Shown here: positions 17,644 through 25,964 of the stretch, in pieces
How the letters are laid out: every line of letters begins with the position of its first letter
Numbering within the stretch: position 1 is the first letter of the stretch
From: CAZGRP01 sp964527995
GTDB taxonomy: Bacteria > Zhuqueibacterota > Zhuqueibacteria > Oceanimicrobiales > CAZGRP01
Direction: 5' to 3'
Length of the DNA: 60,413 nt
Assembly (NCBI GenBank): GCA_964527995.1
Contig: CAZGRP010000026.1
Span: forward strand, 1 to 60,413
The notes under the pieces: model-generated
What the model was told of the DNA's origin: nothing
The model's database searches: none
Seen by the model: only the letters and a program-made list of their open reading frames with translations
Program-made: the position numbers and the translations under genes

Positions 17644-17650
17644 GTGACGC

Positions 17651-18280
17651 ATGCAAGTAGATGTCTTCAAGATCGACGGCACACCGGCAGGGCGAAAAGT
17701 TGAGCTGAAACCAGAGGTTTTCGAAGCCAAGCCGAACGAGCATGCGGTCTACCTGGCCGTCAAAGCCTATCTGGCCAATCAGCGGCAGGGGACGCATGCC
17801 ACGAAGACGCGGGCGAAGACTCGGGGTGGTGGCCGGAAGCCCTGGCGTCAGAAAGGGCGTGGGGTGGCCCGCGCCGGATCGATTCGCTCTCCGGTATGGG
17901 TGGGCGGTGCCAGGGCACATGGGCCGCATCCCCGCTCCTATCGCATCGAGCTGCCGCGGAAAGTGAAGCGGTTGGCTCGCCTGAGTGCACTTTCCGAGAA
18001 GGCGCGTGCAGAGCAGCTTACCGTGGTTGAGGATTTTACGCTCGAAGAGGCAAAGACGCGGCAGATGGCGGGCATCCTGCAAGCGTTCGCCTTGCAGCAG
18101 GAGAAGGTCTTGTTGCTCCTCAAAGAGTATGACGAGAGGATCCTGCGTGCCGGCCGCAACATCCCGAACCTGCAGATCCGGGTTGCAGAGAATGCCTCCA
18201 CTTATGACCTTTTGAACTGCCGCCGCCTGATGCTCCAGGAAGGTGCCATAGCGAAGATCGAAGGAGTGTTGGCGAAATGA
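17651..18280 (+). CDS. rplD: 50S ribosomal protein L4
   Basis: L4 lines the exit tunnel and in E. coli represses the S10 operon. The 209-residue protein has the tunnel loop near residues 44-85 with KTRAKTRGGGRKPWRQKGRG and ARAGSIRSPVWVGGARAHGP. The stop overlaps the rplW start by 4 nt (ATGA), so the two genes are translationally coupled. Confidence 0.98.
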   Translation: MQVDVFKIDGTPAGRKVELKPEVFEAKPNEHAVYLAVKAYLANQRQGTHATKTRAKTRGGGRKPWRQKGRGVARAGSIRSPVWVGGARAHGPHPRSYRIELPRKVKRLARLSALSEKARAEQLTVVEDFTLEEAKTRQMAGILQAFALQQEKVLLLLKEYDERILRAGRNIPNLQIRVAENASTYDLLNCRRLMLQEGAIAKIEGVLAK

Positions 18281-18579
18281 AAAGTCCGGAAGAAATCCTG
18301 GTACGGCCGCTCCTGACCGAGAAGCGCCTGCAGAAGCAGGAGGAAATCGGCCATTACGCCTTCGAAGTCGCGCGCGATGCCAACAAGATCGACATCAAGC
18401 GTGCCGTAGAGCAGAAGTTTGATGTCGCTGTCAGGCATGTCAGAACGATGGTCGTCAAGGGTAAGAGCAAACGCATGAACACCCGGCGTGGTCTGACACA
18501 AGGGCGCCGGCGGACGTGGAAAAAGGCAATCGTCGCCCTTCGGGAAGGGGATTCTATCGACTTCTTTGAAGGGCGTTGA
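18277..18579 (+). CDS. rplW: 50S ribosomal protein L23
   Basis: L23 sits at the tunnel exit and is the docking site for SRP and trigger factor. The 100-residue protein has the conserved ILVRPLLTEKRLQKQEE start, the VARDANKIDIKRAVEQKFDV core and the loop that reaches into the tunnel (GKSKRMNTRRGLTQGRRRTW). The start overlaps the rplD stop. Confidence 0.97.
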   Translation: MKSPEEILVRPLLTEKRLQKQEEIGHYAFEVARDANKIDIKRAVEQKFDVAVRHVRTMVVKGKSKRMNTRRGLTQGRRRTWKKAIVALREGDSIDFFEGR

Positions 18580-18606
18580 CTGAGTCGTAGACTGGCGAGA
18601 TAGGCG

Positions 18607-19431
18607 ATGGGAATCAAGAATTTCAAGCCGGCGACCCCCGGCCTTCGTTTCCGCACGGTCGCAACGTTCGAGGAAATCACTCGCAGCGAACCGGAGCGCT
18701 CTCTGCTGGCGCCGTTGAAGAAAAGCGGCGGCCGGAACAACCTGGGAAGGTTGACGGCACGCCATCGTGGCGGAGGGCACAAGCGCCGCTATCGCATCAT
18801 CGACTTTCGCCGCAACAAAGACGGCGTTCCGGCCAAAGTTGCAAGCATCGAATACGACCCGAACCGCAGTGCGCGCATTGCCCTGCTTCATTACCGCGAT
18901 GGCGAGAAGCGCTATGTCATCGCCCCGCTGGGGTTGAACGTGGGCGATGAGGTCATCTCCGGTGAGCAGGTGGAGGTGCGCGTTGGCAACGCCATGCCGC
19001 TCAAGAACATCCCGCTTGGCACGCTCGTCCACAACATCGAGCTGCAACCGGGGAAGGGCGGGCAGCTTGCAAGGAGCGCCGGAAGCTATGCGCAGTTGAT
19101 GGCGAAGGAAGGCAAATACGCCCAGCTCAAGTTGCCTTCCAGCGAAGTGCGGTTGGTTCGCCTCGAATGCCGGGCCACCATCGGCCAGGTTGGCAACGTC
19201 GACCATGAAAACATAAGCTGGGGCAAGGCGGGAAGGTCACGCTGGGTCGGGCGCCGGCCGCACGTCCGCGGTGTCGCCATGAACCCGGTCGATCACCCGA
19301 TGGGCGGTGGCGAGGGCAAGAGTTCCGGCGGTCGTCATCCGTGTTCGCCCTGGGGCTGGAAAACGAAGGGCAGGAAGACACGCCGCCCGAAAAGATCCGA
19401 TGCCTTGATTGTTCGAAGGAGGTCGAAGTAG
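18607..19431 (+). CDS. rplB: 50S ribosomal protein L2
   Basis: L2 is needed for subunit association and peptidyl transfer. The 274-residue protein contains KSGGRNNLGRLTARHRGGGH, the OB/SH3 core, and the C-terminal signature GVAMNPVDHPMGGGEGKSSG with the functional histidine (residues ~219-238), then a basic tail. AGATAGGCG gives a weak ribosome-binding site; one nucleotide separates its stop from rpsS. Confidence 0.98.
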   Translation: MGIKNFKPATPGLRFRTVATFEEITRSEPERSLLAPLKKSGGRNNLGRLTARHRGGGHKRRYRIIDFRRNKDGVPAKVASIEYDPNRSARIALLHYRDGEKRYVIAPLGLNVGDEVISGEQVEVRVGNAMPLKNIPLGTLVHNIELQPGKGGQLARSAGSYAQLMAKEGKYAQLKLPSSEVRLVRLECRATIGQVGNVDHENISWGKAGRSRWVGRRPHVRGVAMNPVDHPMGGGEGKSSGGRHPCSPWGWKTKGRKTRRPKRSDALIVRRRSK

Positions 19432-19432
19432 G

Positions 19433-19717
19433 ATGCCGCGTTCCGTCAAGAAGGGACCGTACGTGGACCAGAAGCTGTTGAAGCGCATTCAGCAGTTGAA
19501 TCAGACAGGCCAGAAGCGCGTGATCAAGACCTGGTCTCGAAGCTGCACTGTGGTGCCGGAATTTGTCGGTCACACAGTGGCCATCCACAACGGCAACAAG
19601 TTCGTGCCGGTCTATATCTCCGAAAACATGGTTGGCCACAAGCTAGGAGAATTTGCACCGACCCGGACATTCCGCGGTCATCCCGACAAGTCGGACAAGC
19701 GTTCCAGACCGCGGTAG
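19433..19717 (+). CDS. rpsS: 30S ribosomal protein S19
   Basis: S19 is a 30S head protein near the A-site finger. The 94-residue product starts at ATG 19433, 9 nt after AAGGAGGT placed within the end of rplB; upstream in-frame codons are rejected because they would extend into rplB without a ribosome-binding site. The motifs PRSVKKGPYVDQKLL, TWSRSCTVVPEFVGHTVAIHNG and the KLGEFAPTRTFRGH end match the family. Confidence 0.98.
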   Translation: MPRSVKKGPYVDQKLLKRIQQLNQTGQKRVIKTWSRSCTVVPEFVGHTVAIHNGNKFVPVYISENMVGHKLGEFAPTRTFRGHPDKSDKRSRPR

Positions 19718-19765
19718 TGCTCTGCCGGAGGACGTTCGAGGCCCTGCGTAACCTGGAGTAACTCG

Positions 19766-20110
19766 ATGGAAGCCAGAGCAATCAGTAAATACGTGCGCAT
19801 GTCACCCACCAAGGTCCGTCGCGTCGTCGACTTGGTGCGAGGCAAAGATGTGGATGAGGCCATCAATATTCTGCATTTTACTCGCAAGGCTGCGGCGGTC
19901 CCGGTGGAAAAGACACTGCGCTCGGCGGTGGCCAACCTGGTCAACAACACGGAGTCGATCCGAATCGACCCGGAAGAGCTGTACGTCAAGGAAATCCGCG
20001 TGGACGATGGACCGCGACTCAAGCGATTTCGGGCTGCGTCGATGGGCCGCGCCATGCGGTTGCAGCGACGTACCTGTCACATCACGGTTGTCGTCGCTAA
20101 ACAGGAATAG
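19766..20110 (+). CDS. rplV: 50S ribosomal protein L22
   Basis: L22 binds all 23S domains; its beta-hairpin lines the exit tunnel constriction where macrolides act. The 114-residue protein has the start AISKYVRMSPTKVRRVVDLV, the ALNN-like SAVANLVNNTE segment, and the hairpin with RLKRFRAASMGRAMRLQRRT (residues ~80-102), unaltered in length. It follows rpsS by 48 nt. Confidence 0.97.
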   Translation: MEARAISKYVRMSPTKVRRVVDLVRGKDVDEAINILHFTRKAAAVPVEKTLRSAVANLVNNTESIRIDPEELYVKEIRVDDGPRLKRFRAASMGRAMRLQRRTCHITVVVAKQE

Positions 20111-20134
20111 CAACGATCTTTCGAGGGAGCTCAT

Positions 20135-20776
20135 TTGGGACAGAAAACAAATCCGATTGGCTTTCGCCTAGGCGTTATTCGCACGTGGGAGTCGAACTGG
20201 TTCGACGAAAAGAATTTCGCTGACAAGCTGCAAGAAGATCTGTTGCTGCGCAAGTATGTGCGCAACCGGCTGCAGCGCGCCGGTGTGTCGCAGATTCAAA
20301 TCGAGAGGACCCCACAGCGGATTACGCTGACCATTCGTACGGCGAGGCCCGGGATCGTCATCGGCCGAAAGGGGCAGGAAGTCGACAAATTGAAGGAAGA
20401 ACTGCAGCGTCTGACTGGCAAAGACGTGCAGGTCAACGTCAATGAGATCAAGCGGCCGGAGCTGGATGCCTATCTGGTGGCTGAGAACATCGCCCACCAG
20501 CTGGAGGCCAAGGTGTCGTTTCGGCGAGCCATGAAGCGAGCCATCATGGCGGCCATGCGGATGGGTGCGGAGGGCGTTCGCATCGCCTGTGCCGGCCGGC
20601 TGGGCGGCGCCGAGATGGCCCGCACAGAGCAATATAAAGAGGGACGCATTCCGCTGCACACCCTGCGCGCCGACATCGACTTCGCCCGCACCACCGCAAA
20701 GACTACGTATGGCACGATCGGCGTCAAGGTGTGGATCTGCAAAGGTGAGGTTTTGAGCCCGGCCGAGGCCGGCTGA
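20135..20776 (+). CDS. rpsC: 30S ribosomal protein S3
   Basis: S3 forms part of the mRNA entry channel helicase site. The 213-residue protein starts at TTG 20135 (MGQKTNPIGFRLGVIRTWES) behind GAGGGAG. The KH domain signature VIGRKGQEVDKLKEEL lies near residues 74-88, and the C-terminal domain includes GAEMARTEQYKEGRIPLHTL. It is at the short end of the family, without a long C-terminal tail. Confidence 0.98.
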   Translation: MGQKTNPIGFRLGVIRTWESNWFDEKNFADKLQEDLLLRKYVRNRLQRAGVSQIQIERTPQRITLTIRTARPGIVIGRKGQEVDKLKEELQRLTGKDVQVNVNEIKRPELDAYLVAENIAHQLEAKVSFRRAMKRAIMAAMRMGAEGVRIACAGRLGGAEMARTEQYKEGRIPLHTLRADIDFARTTAKTTYGTIGVKVWICKGEVLSPAEAG

Positions 20777-20865
20777 TTCACGCTGCCTCGACTTCGCGCC
20801 TGCAGAAGTATTGGGGGGCTGGCCGCGCGGAGGGCGTACACAAATATTCAAGGAGACATGGCAAG

Positions 20866-21285
20866 ATGTTGATGCCCAAACGGGTGAAATTCCGCAAGCA
20901 GCAACGGGGCCGCATGAAGGGCAAGGCGTTTCGTGGCTCGACGGTGGCTTTCGGTGAGTACGGACTGAAAGCCCTCGAACCCGCCTGGGTGACCGCCAGG
21001 CAGATTGAGGCGGCGCGTATCGCCATGACTCGCCACATCAAACGCGGTGGCAAGGTATGGATCCGTGTTTTCCCCGACAAACCGGTGAGCAAGAAGCCGG
21101 CTGAAACTCGCATGGGCAAAGGGAAAGGATCGCCCGAGTACTGGGTGGCTGTGGTCAAACCTGGCAGGATACTTTTCGAAGTGAGCGGTGTGGCCGACAC
21201 TCTGGCACGTGAGGCTCTGCGTCTGGCCGCACACAAGCTCCCCATCAAGACGAAAATCGTGACCGCGACGGAGACAGGAGAGTAG
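20866..21285 (+). CDS. rplP: 50S ribosomal protein L16
   Basis: L16 organises the A-site tRNA binding region of 23S rRNA. The 139-residue protein starts MLMPKRVKFRKQQRGRMKG, and contains the conserved RQIEAARIAMTRHIKRGGKV and the loop with RMGKGKGSPEYWVAVVKPG around residue 81-100. The 89-nt gap after rpsC shows no promoter; AAGGAGAC precedes the start. Confidence 0.98.
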   Translation: MLMPKRVKFRKQQRGRMKGKAFRGSTVAFGEYGLKALEPAWVTARQIEAARIAMTRHIKRGGKVWIRVFPDKPVSKKPAETRMGKGKGSPEYWVAVVKPGRILFEVSGVADTLAREALRLAAHKLPIKTKIVTATETGE

Positions 21286-21289
21286 CGCG

Positions 21290-21508
21290 ATGAAGATGTC
21301 GGAGATCAAGGACCTGCCAAAGGAAGAGATCGAGTTTCGTCTGAAGGAGGCGCTGGAGGAGCTGCAGAACCTGCGTTTTCAGCACGCCACGCACCAGCTC
21401 GACAACCCCTTGAGCCTGCGGGAGCTGCGGCGGGATATTGCTCGAATGAAGACGGTCTTGAGGGAGATGGAGTTAAGGATCCGCGAACCGAAGGCTGAGG
21501 CACAATAG
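21290..21508 (+). CDS. rpmC: 50S ribosomal protein L29
   Basis: L29 is a helical protein at the tunnel exit near L23. The 72-residue protein has two helices with the signature LQNLRFQHATHQLDNPLSLR and RELRRDIARMKTVLREME. A second in-frame ATG occurs at 21296; I kept the first. It sits 4 nt after rplP and 4 nt before rpsQ. Confidence 0.96.
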   Translation: MKMSEIKDLPKEEIEFRLKEALEELQNLRFQHATHQLDNPLSLRELRRDIARMKTVLREMELRIREPKAEAQ

Positions 21509-21512
21509 GTCT

Positions 21513-21782
21513 ATGGAACAGAGCACAACACAACGCGGTCGCCGGAAAACAAAAGTTGGCGTCGTTGTGAGCGATCGCATGGACAAGAGCGTCGTCGTGG
21601 CGGTGGAGCGTCTGGTGCCTCACCGACTCTACGGCAAATATCATCGCCAGACCTCGAAGTTCATGGCGCATGACGAGAAAAACGAATGCCACGTCGGGGA
21701 CAAGGTTCGAATTATGGAGACGCGCCCGCTAAGTCGACGCAAGCGTTGGCGTGTTGTGGAGATCGTGGAGAAGGCGAAGTAG
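21513..21782 (+). CDS. rpsQ: 30S ribosomal protein S17
   Basis: S17 is an OB-fold primary binder of 16S rRNA. The 89-residue product shows KTKVGVVVSDRMDKSVVVAV at the N-terminus and the signature GDKVRIMETRPLSRRKRWRV near the C-terminus. An extra seven or so residues (MEQSTTQRG) precede the core, as in several phyla. Confidence 0.97.
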   Translation: MEQSTTQRGRRKTKVGVVVSDRMDKSVVVAVERLVPHRLYGKYHRQTSKFMAHDEKNECHVGDKVRIMETRPLSRRKRWRVVEIVEKAK

Positions 21783-21805
21783 TCTTCGCTTGACCGGAGA
21801 GGAAG

Positions 21806-22174
21806 ATGATCAGGGAACAATCCAATCTGGTGGTCGCCGACAACACGGGTGCCAAGCGCGTCCAGTGCATTCGTGTGCTGGGCGGCACGCGCAAGCGATA
21901 CGCCCGAGTGGGCGACGTGATTGTCGTCACCGTCAAGGCTGCCATTCCTGGCAGCGGCGTGAAGAAGGGCGACGTGAGCAAGGCCGTCATCGTTCGCACC
22001 AAGAAGGAAACCCGGCGGGCGGACGGCTCCTACATCCGCTTCGACGAGAACGCGGCTGTTCTCATCAACGACCAACTCGAGCCGCGGGGCACTCGTATCT
22101 TTGGTCCGGTGGCGCGGGAGCTACGTGAAAAACAGTACATGAAAATCATCTCCCTCGCACCTGAAGTACTGTGA
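21806..22174 (+). CDS. rplN: 50S ribosomal protein L14
   Basis: L14 contributes to the intersubunit bridge B8. The 122-residue length is invariant in bacteria. The start MIREQSNLVVADNTGAKRVQ, the central VGDVIVVTVKAAIP and the C-terminal FGPVARELREKQYMKIISLA are all canonical. It opens the spc part of the cluster without its own clear promoter (23-nt gap). Confidence 0.98.
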   Translation: MIREQSNLVVADNTGAKRVQCIRVLGGTRKRYARVGDVIVVTVKAAIPGSGVKKGDVSKAVIVRTKKETRRADGSYIRFDENAAVLINDQLEPRGTRIFGPVARELREKQYMKIISLAPEVL

Positions 22175-22204
22175 GGTTGAGTCGACTGCTGGAGACTGAG
22201 CAGA

Positions 22205-22537
22205 ATGAAGGTTCGTAAGGACGACCAGGTGCTGGTCATAGCTGGGAACTATCGGGGCAAGCGCGGCCGGGTTCTCAAGGTTTTCCCGAGTCGCGACCGG
22301 ATCATCGTTGAAGGCGTGAACTTCATCAAACGGCACAGCCGACCGACCCAGCAGAATCCGCAGGGCGGCATTATCGAAAAAGAGGCTCCGATTCACGTAT
22401 CGAATGTGATGGTCATTTGCCCGAAGTGCAATACTCCGACGAGAGTTTCGCACGAATTCTTCGGCGAAGAAGGGAAGGCAGCGCGCCGGAAATCCCGGGT
22501 GTGCAAGCAGTGTGGCGAGATGATCACGACGGCGTGA
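22205..22537 (+). CDS. rplX: 50S ribosomal protein L24 with C-terminal zinc ribbon
   Basis: L24 is an early assembly protein at the tunnel exit. The 110-residue product has an N-terminal KOW domain (DQVLVIAGNYRGKRGRVLKV) and the conserved EGVNFIKRHSRPTQQNPQGG. The C-terminal half carries two cysteine pairs, C72/C75 (CPKC) and C100/C103 (CKQC), which should form a zinc ribbon. This form exists in several phyla and fits the zinc-binding L33, L36, S14 and S4 in this window. Confidence 0.97.
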   Translation: MKVRKDDQVLVIAGNYRGKRGRVLKVFPSRDRIIVEGVNFIKRHSRPTQQNPQGGIIEKEAPIHVSNVMVICPKCNTPTRVSHEFFGEEGKAARRKSRVCKQCGEMITTA

Positions 22538-22590
22538 GCACGGCGCTGCCCGGCATCACGGCGCAATAGACGACGAGCAATAGAGGATCC

Positions 22591-23157
22591 ATGGCAAGCA
22601 AGAACGGCTACGAACCCCGGTTGCTGACGAAATACCGGGAAGAGATCATTCCCTATCTGATGAAGCGCTTTGGCTACCGCAATGTCATGCAGGTGCCAAG
22701 GCTGGAGAAGATCGTCGTGAACATGGGGGTCGGCGAAGCGACGCAAGACCCGAAGATTCTCGAGAAGGCCGTCGAGGACATGACGGTGATCACTGGACAG
22801 CGTCCAATGATCACGCGAGCGCGCAAGTCGATCTCAAACTTCAAGCTGCGCGCAGGGATGGCCATCGGCTGCAAGGTGACCCTGCGGGGGTGGCGCATGT
22901 ACGAGTTTCTCGATCGTCTCATCAGCATCGCCATTCCGCGCATCCGAGATTTTCGCGGGCTACCCGATCGGTCGTTCGACGGTCGCGGCTGCTTCTCCAT
23001 GGGGATCCGCGAGCAGGTCATTTTCCCGGAGATTGATTACGATAAGGTGGACCGCATCCGCGGAATGAACATCACCGTGGTGACGACTGCGGAAACGGAT
23101 GAGGAGGCATTCGAACTGCTATCGGCGTTCGGGATGCCGTTTCGGAAACGTTCATAA
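22591..23157 (+). CDS. rplE: 50S ribosomal protein L5
   Basis: L5 binds 5S rRNA in the central protuberance and contacts P-site tRNA. The 188-residue product contains LEKIVVNMGVGEATQDPKIL, the signature RPMITRARKSISNFKLRAGM, and the loop GCKVTLRGWRMYEFLDRLIS. The N-terminal extension of about ten residues before the first helix is slightly longer than in E. coli. Confidence 0.98.
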   Translation: MASKNGYEPRLLTKYREEIIPYLMKRFGYRNVMQVPRLEKIVVNMGVGEATQDPKILEKAVEDMTVITGQRPMITRARKSISNFKLRAGMAIGCKVTLRGWRMYEFLDRLISIAIPRIRDFRGLPDRSFDGRGCFSMGIREQVIFPEIDYDKVDRIRGMNITVVTTAETDEEAFELLSAFGMPFRKRS

Positions 23158-23174
23158 CGAATCTGGGAGTTGCC

Positions 23175-23360
23175 TTGGCCAGGAAAGCACTTGTCGAGAA
23201 GGCAAAGAAGGAGCCGAAATTTGCAGTGCGCAAATATAATCGCTGCAAACGGTGCGGTCGGCCCCGCGCCTACCTGCGCAAATTCGGCCTTTGCAGGATT
23301 TGCTTCCGCGAACTTGCTTTGGAAGGCAAGATTCCGGGTATCGTGAAGTCCAGTTGGTAG
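23175..23360 (+). CDS. rpsN: 30S ribosomal protein S14, zinc-binding (type Z)
   Basis: S14 is a small 30S head protein. The 61-residue protein is the short C+ form: cysteines 24, 27, 40 and 43 (CKRC and CRIC) make the zinc site in NRCKRCGRPRAYLRKFGLCR. It starts at TTG 23175 behind GGGAG. The C-terminal IPGIVKSSW is diagnostic for type Z S14. Confidence 0.98.
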   Translation: MARKALVEKAKKEPKFAVRKYNRCKRCGRPRAYLRKFGLCRICFRELALEGKIPGIVKSSW

Positions 23361-23385
23361 AACGCAAACAAGAGGATTGCTCCTG

Positions 23386-23784
23386 ATGTCAATGACGGAT
23401 CCCATCGCTGATTTCCTGACGCGCATTCGGAACGCCTCCAGGGCCCGGCACCGGCGCGTGGATATACCAGCGTCGAAAATGAAGCGCGAGATGGCACGGA
23501 TCCTGTTTGAATACGGCTTCATCAAGAATTTCATCGTGATCGATGACGGAAAGCAGGGTGTGATTCGGATCTACCTGAAGTACGACGACAAAGAGCGCCC
23601 TGTGTTGAATGGTGCCAAACGTGTCAGCAAGCCGGGGTTCCGCAAGTATGTCGGCGCCCAAGAGATTCCGCGGGTCTACAACAATCTCGGCATCGCCATT
23701 CTTTCGACTCCGCGAGGCATCCTCACCGACCGTGACGCGCGTAAGTTGAACGTCGGTGGGGAGCTTCTGTGCTACGTTTGGTGA
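23386..23784 (+). CDS. rpsH: 30S ribosomal protein S8
   Basis: S8 is a primary 16S binder and the repressor of the spc operon in E. coli. The 132-residue product starts at ATG 23386 (MSMTDPIADFLTRIRNASRA), 10 nt after AGAGG; the in-frame TTG at 23377 abuts that site and is rejected. The C-terminal signature STPRGILTDRDARKLNVGGE is complete. Confidence 0.97.
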   Translation: MSMTDPIADFLTRIRNASRARHRRVDIPASKMKREMARILFEYGFIKNFIVIDDGKQGVIRIYLKYDDKERPVLNGAKRVSKPGFRKYVGAQEIPRVYNNLGIAILSTPRGILTDRDARKLNVGGELLCYVW

Positions 23785-23813
23785 GAACGGTTGCCTAATG
23801 TTTGGGAAGAATC

Positions 23814-24350
23814 GTGTCACGTGTAGGAAGACAGCCTATCGTCGTCCCTGACGGTGTGGACGTGCACCTTCAGGATAATCGGGTGGTGGTCAAGGGCCCC
23901 AAGGGGTCGTTGGAGCGCGACATCCACCCTGGCTTCACTCTGGAGCACGATGACGGCCAGGTCAAGCTGGTGCGGCCTGACGACTCGAAATCCACCCGCG
24001 CTTTGCATGGACTCTATCGTTCGTTGATCAACAACATGGTTGTTGGCGTCACCGAAGGGTTCCGGAAGAAACTTGAAATCGTTGGAGTGGGGTACCGTGC
24101 GGACAAACGGGGGCGCGGTATCAATCTTCAGCTCGGCTTCTCGCATCCGATCTTCTTCGTCCCGCCCGAGGGAGTGGAAGTTCGTGTTGAGGGACCCACG
24201 AACATCATTGTGGAAGGAATCGACAAGGAGCTTGTCGGTCAGGTTGCGGCCAAGATCCGTTCCTTCAGGCCGCCGGAGCCTTACAAGGGCAAGGGCATCC
24301 GGTATGAGGGAGAGCAGATCCGCCGCAAGGCCGGCAAGGCCGCGGCGTAG
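23814..24350 (+). CDS. rplF: 50S ribosomal protein L6
   Basis: L6 stabilises the base of the factor-binding region next to the sarcin-ricin loop. I start it at GTG 23814 (MSRVGRQPIVVPDGV), the standard L6 N-terminus, giving 178 residues; the in-frame TTG at 23802 adds four atypical residues. The tandem alpha/beta domains are seen, with the signature GKGIRYEGEQIRRKAGK near the C-terminus. Confidence 0.97.
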   Translation: MSRVGRQPIVVPDGVDVHLQDNRVVVKGPKGSLERDIHPGFTLEHDDGQVKLVRPDDSKSTRALHGLYRSLINNMVVGVTEGFRKKLEIVGVGYRADKRGRGINLQLGFSHPIFFVPPEGVEVRVEGPTNIIVEGIDKELVGQVAAKIRSFRPPEPYKGKGIRYEGEQIRRKAGKAAA

Positions 24351-24397
24351 GCCGGAGGTGGTTTGGTTTTGAGGTTCAGTTGATCCAGGGCACGTAG

Positions 24398-24775
24398 ATG
24401 AAAATCGATAAGAGCAAGATCAAAGCGCAGCAGCGCCTGAGGAAGAAAAAACACATCCGCAAGAGAGTCCGGGGCACCCCCGAGCGGCCTCGTCTCGTGG
24501 TGTTTCGGAGCGCAACGAACATCTATGCGCAGCTCGTGGATGACATGGCCCAGCGCACGATCACGGGCGTTTCCAGCCTGTCTCCAGGGATTCGCGAGCA
24601 AGCCGCCAAGGCCACGAGCAAGGTCGAGCAGGCTCGGCTGGTCGGCAAGGCCATCGCCGAGAAGGCCAAGGCGCTAAAGATCGAACGGGTCGTGTTCGAT
24701 CGCGGCGGGTATCTGTATCATGGTCGTGTCAAGGCGTTGGCCGATGCTGCGCGTGAAGGTGGGCTCATCTTTTAG
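24398..24775 (+). CDS. rplR: 50S ribosomal protein L18
   Basis: L18 binds 5S rRNA in the central protuberance together with L5. The 125-residue product has a basic N-terminal arm (KIKAQQRLRKKKHIRKRVRG), the conserved TPERPRLVVFRSATNIYAQL and the C-terminal VVFDRGGYLYHGRVKALADA. It is 47 nt after rplF and 14 nt before rpsE. Confidence 0.98.
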   Translation: MKIDKSKIKAQQRLRKKKHIRKRVRGTPERPRLVVFRSATNIYAQLVDDMAQRTITGVSSLSPGIREQAAKATSKVEQARLVGKAIAEKAKALKIERVVFDRGGYLYHGRVKALADAAREGGLIF

Positions 24776-24789
24776 GATCGGGAGTAGGC

Positions 24790-25311
24790 GTGAAAACCGA
24801 AAGAATCAATCCCAGCGAACTTGACCTGAAAGAGAGGGTCATTCATATCAACCGCGTGGCCAAGGTCGTCAAAGGCGGCCGGCGTTTCAGCTTCAACGCC
24901 ATCGTGGTTGTGGGGGATGGGCACGGTCACGTGGGCGTCGGCCTGGGGAAAGCCAACGAGGTCACCGATGCCATCTCGAAAGCTTCAGAGAACGCCAAGA
25001 AAAGCCTGGTGCGTGTGCCGCTGGTCAACGGCACCCTGCCCCACGAAGTGCATGCGAAATACGGCGCCGGCAAGGTGTTCCTGAAACCGGCCTCACCGGG
25101 AACGGGTGTGATCGCCGGCAGCGCCGTGCGGGCGATCATGGAAGCGGTCGGCGTCCAGGATGTGCTTTCGAAATCCTTGGGCTCGGCCAACCCTCACAAC
25201 GTGGTCAAGGCGACGATGAAGGCTCTCACTTCCTTGATGGATGTGGGTATGGTGGCGCGCCGGCGGGGAATGACGCCGCACGAGGTGTACTCGAAAACGC
25301 TGGTCTCGTAA
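24790..25311 (+). CDS. rpsE: 30S ribosomal protein S5
   Basis: S5 helps form the mRNA entry channel and affects decoding accuracy. The 173-residue product starts at GTG 24790 behind GGGAG. The N-terminal double-stranded RNA-binding-like domain has VVKGGRRFSFNAIVVVGDGH with the spectinomycin-contact loop intact, and the C-terminal domain has GTGVIAGSAVRAIMEAVGVQ. Confidence 0.98.
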   Translation: MKTERINPSELDLKERVIHINRVAKVVKGGRRFSFNAIVVVGDGHGHVGVGLGKANEVTDAISKASENAKKSLVRVPLVNGTLPHEVHAKYGAGKVFLKPASPGTGVIAGSAVRAIMEAVGVQDVLSKSLGSANPHNVVKATMKALTSLMDVGMVARRRGMTPHEVYSKTLVS

Positions 25312-25326
25312 CCCTGGGACATCGGC

Positions 25327-25521
25327 ATGGCAAAAAAGAAAACAAAGCAGTTGAAAATCACCCAACGGCGGAGCCTCATCGACTACCCCGACAAGCAGCG
25401 CCGCACCATGCAGGCTCTGGGATTGCGGCGCATCAATCATTCGGTAATCCATGTAGATTCGCCGCAAGTGCGGGGGATGATCGCCAAGGTGGCTCATCTC
25501 GTCGAAGTTGAGGAGCTGTGA
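25327..25521 (+). CDS. rpmD: 50S ribosomal protein L30
   Basis: L30 is a small 50S protein near domain II of 23S rRNA. The 64-residue product has KQLKITQRRSLIDYPDKQRR and TMQALGLRRINHSVIHVDSP, matching the family's two-helix, three-strand fold, and ends in a VAHLVEVEEL helix. It is absent from some lineages but complete here, between rpsE and rplO. Confidence 0.95.
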   Translation: MAKKKTKQLKITQRRSLIDYPDKQRRTMQALGLRRINHSVIHVDSPQVRGMIAKVAHLVEVEEL

Positions 25522-25523
25522 GT

Positions 25524-25964
25524 ATGGACTTGTCCAATCTCAAATCCGCGCCGGGTGCGGTCCGGAAGGTCAAGCGCATCGGTCGCGGCAATGCTTCGGG
25601 CCATGGCGGCACCTCATGCCGCGGCCACAAGGGACAGCGGTCGCGCAGCGGATCGAAGCGTCGCCCCTGGTTCGAAGGCGGCCAGATGCCGCTGCAACGT
25701 CGGCTACCGAAACGCGGCTTTACCAACATCTTCCGGGTCGAGTATCAGGTCGTGAATTTGTCCGATCTCGACCGCGTGAAGCGGGCGACGAAGATCACTC
25801 CAGAGGTCCTGTACAAACATCGAATCATTCGCAAGAAGAATCAGCCGGTGAAAATCCTGGCAAATGGAGAACCGAAGAAGGCCTACCAGATTTCGGCCCA
25901 CGCATTCAGCCAGGCAGCTCGGGAAAAAATTGAAAAAGCTGGAGGCACAGTAACGGTCTTATGA
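25524..25964 (+). CDS. rplO: 50S ribosomal protein L15
   Basis: L15 is a late-intermediate assembly protein with a long extended N-terminal arm. I start at ATG 25524, 8 nt after AGGAG; the in-frame GTG 25518 overlaps the rpmD stop. The 146-residue protein has the Gly/Arg-rich arm KRIGRGNASGHGGTSCRGHK and FEGGQMPLQRRLPKRGFTN, then a globular C-terminus. Its stop overlaps the secY ATG (ATGA). Confidence 0.97.
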   Translation: MDLSNLKSAPGAVRKVKRIGRGNASGHGGTSCRGHKGQRSRSGSKRRPWFEGGQMPLQRRLPKRGFTNIFRVEYQVVNLSDLDRVKRATKITPEVLYKHRIIRKKNQPVKILANGEPKKAYQISAHAFSQAAREKIEKAGGTVTVL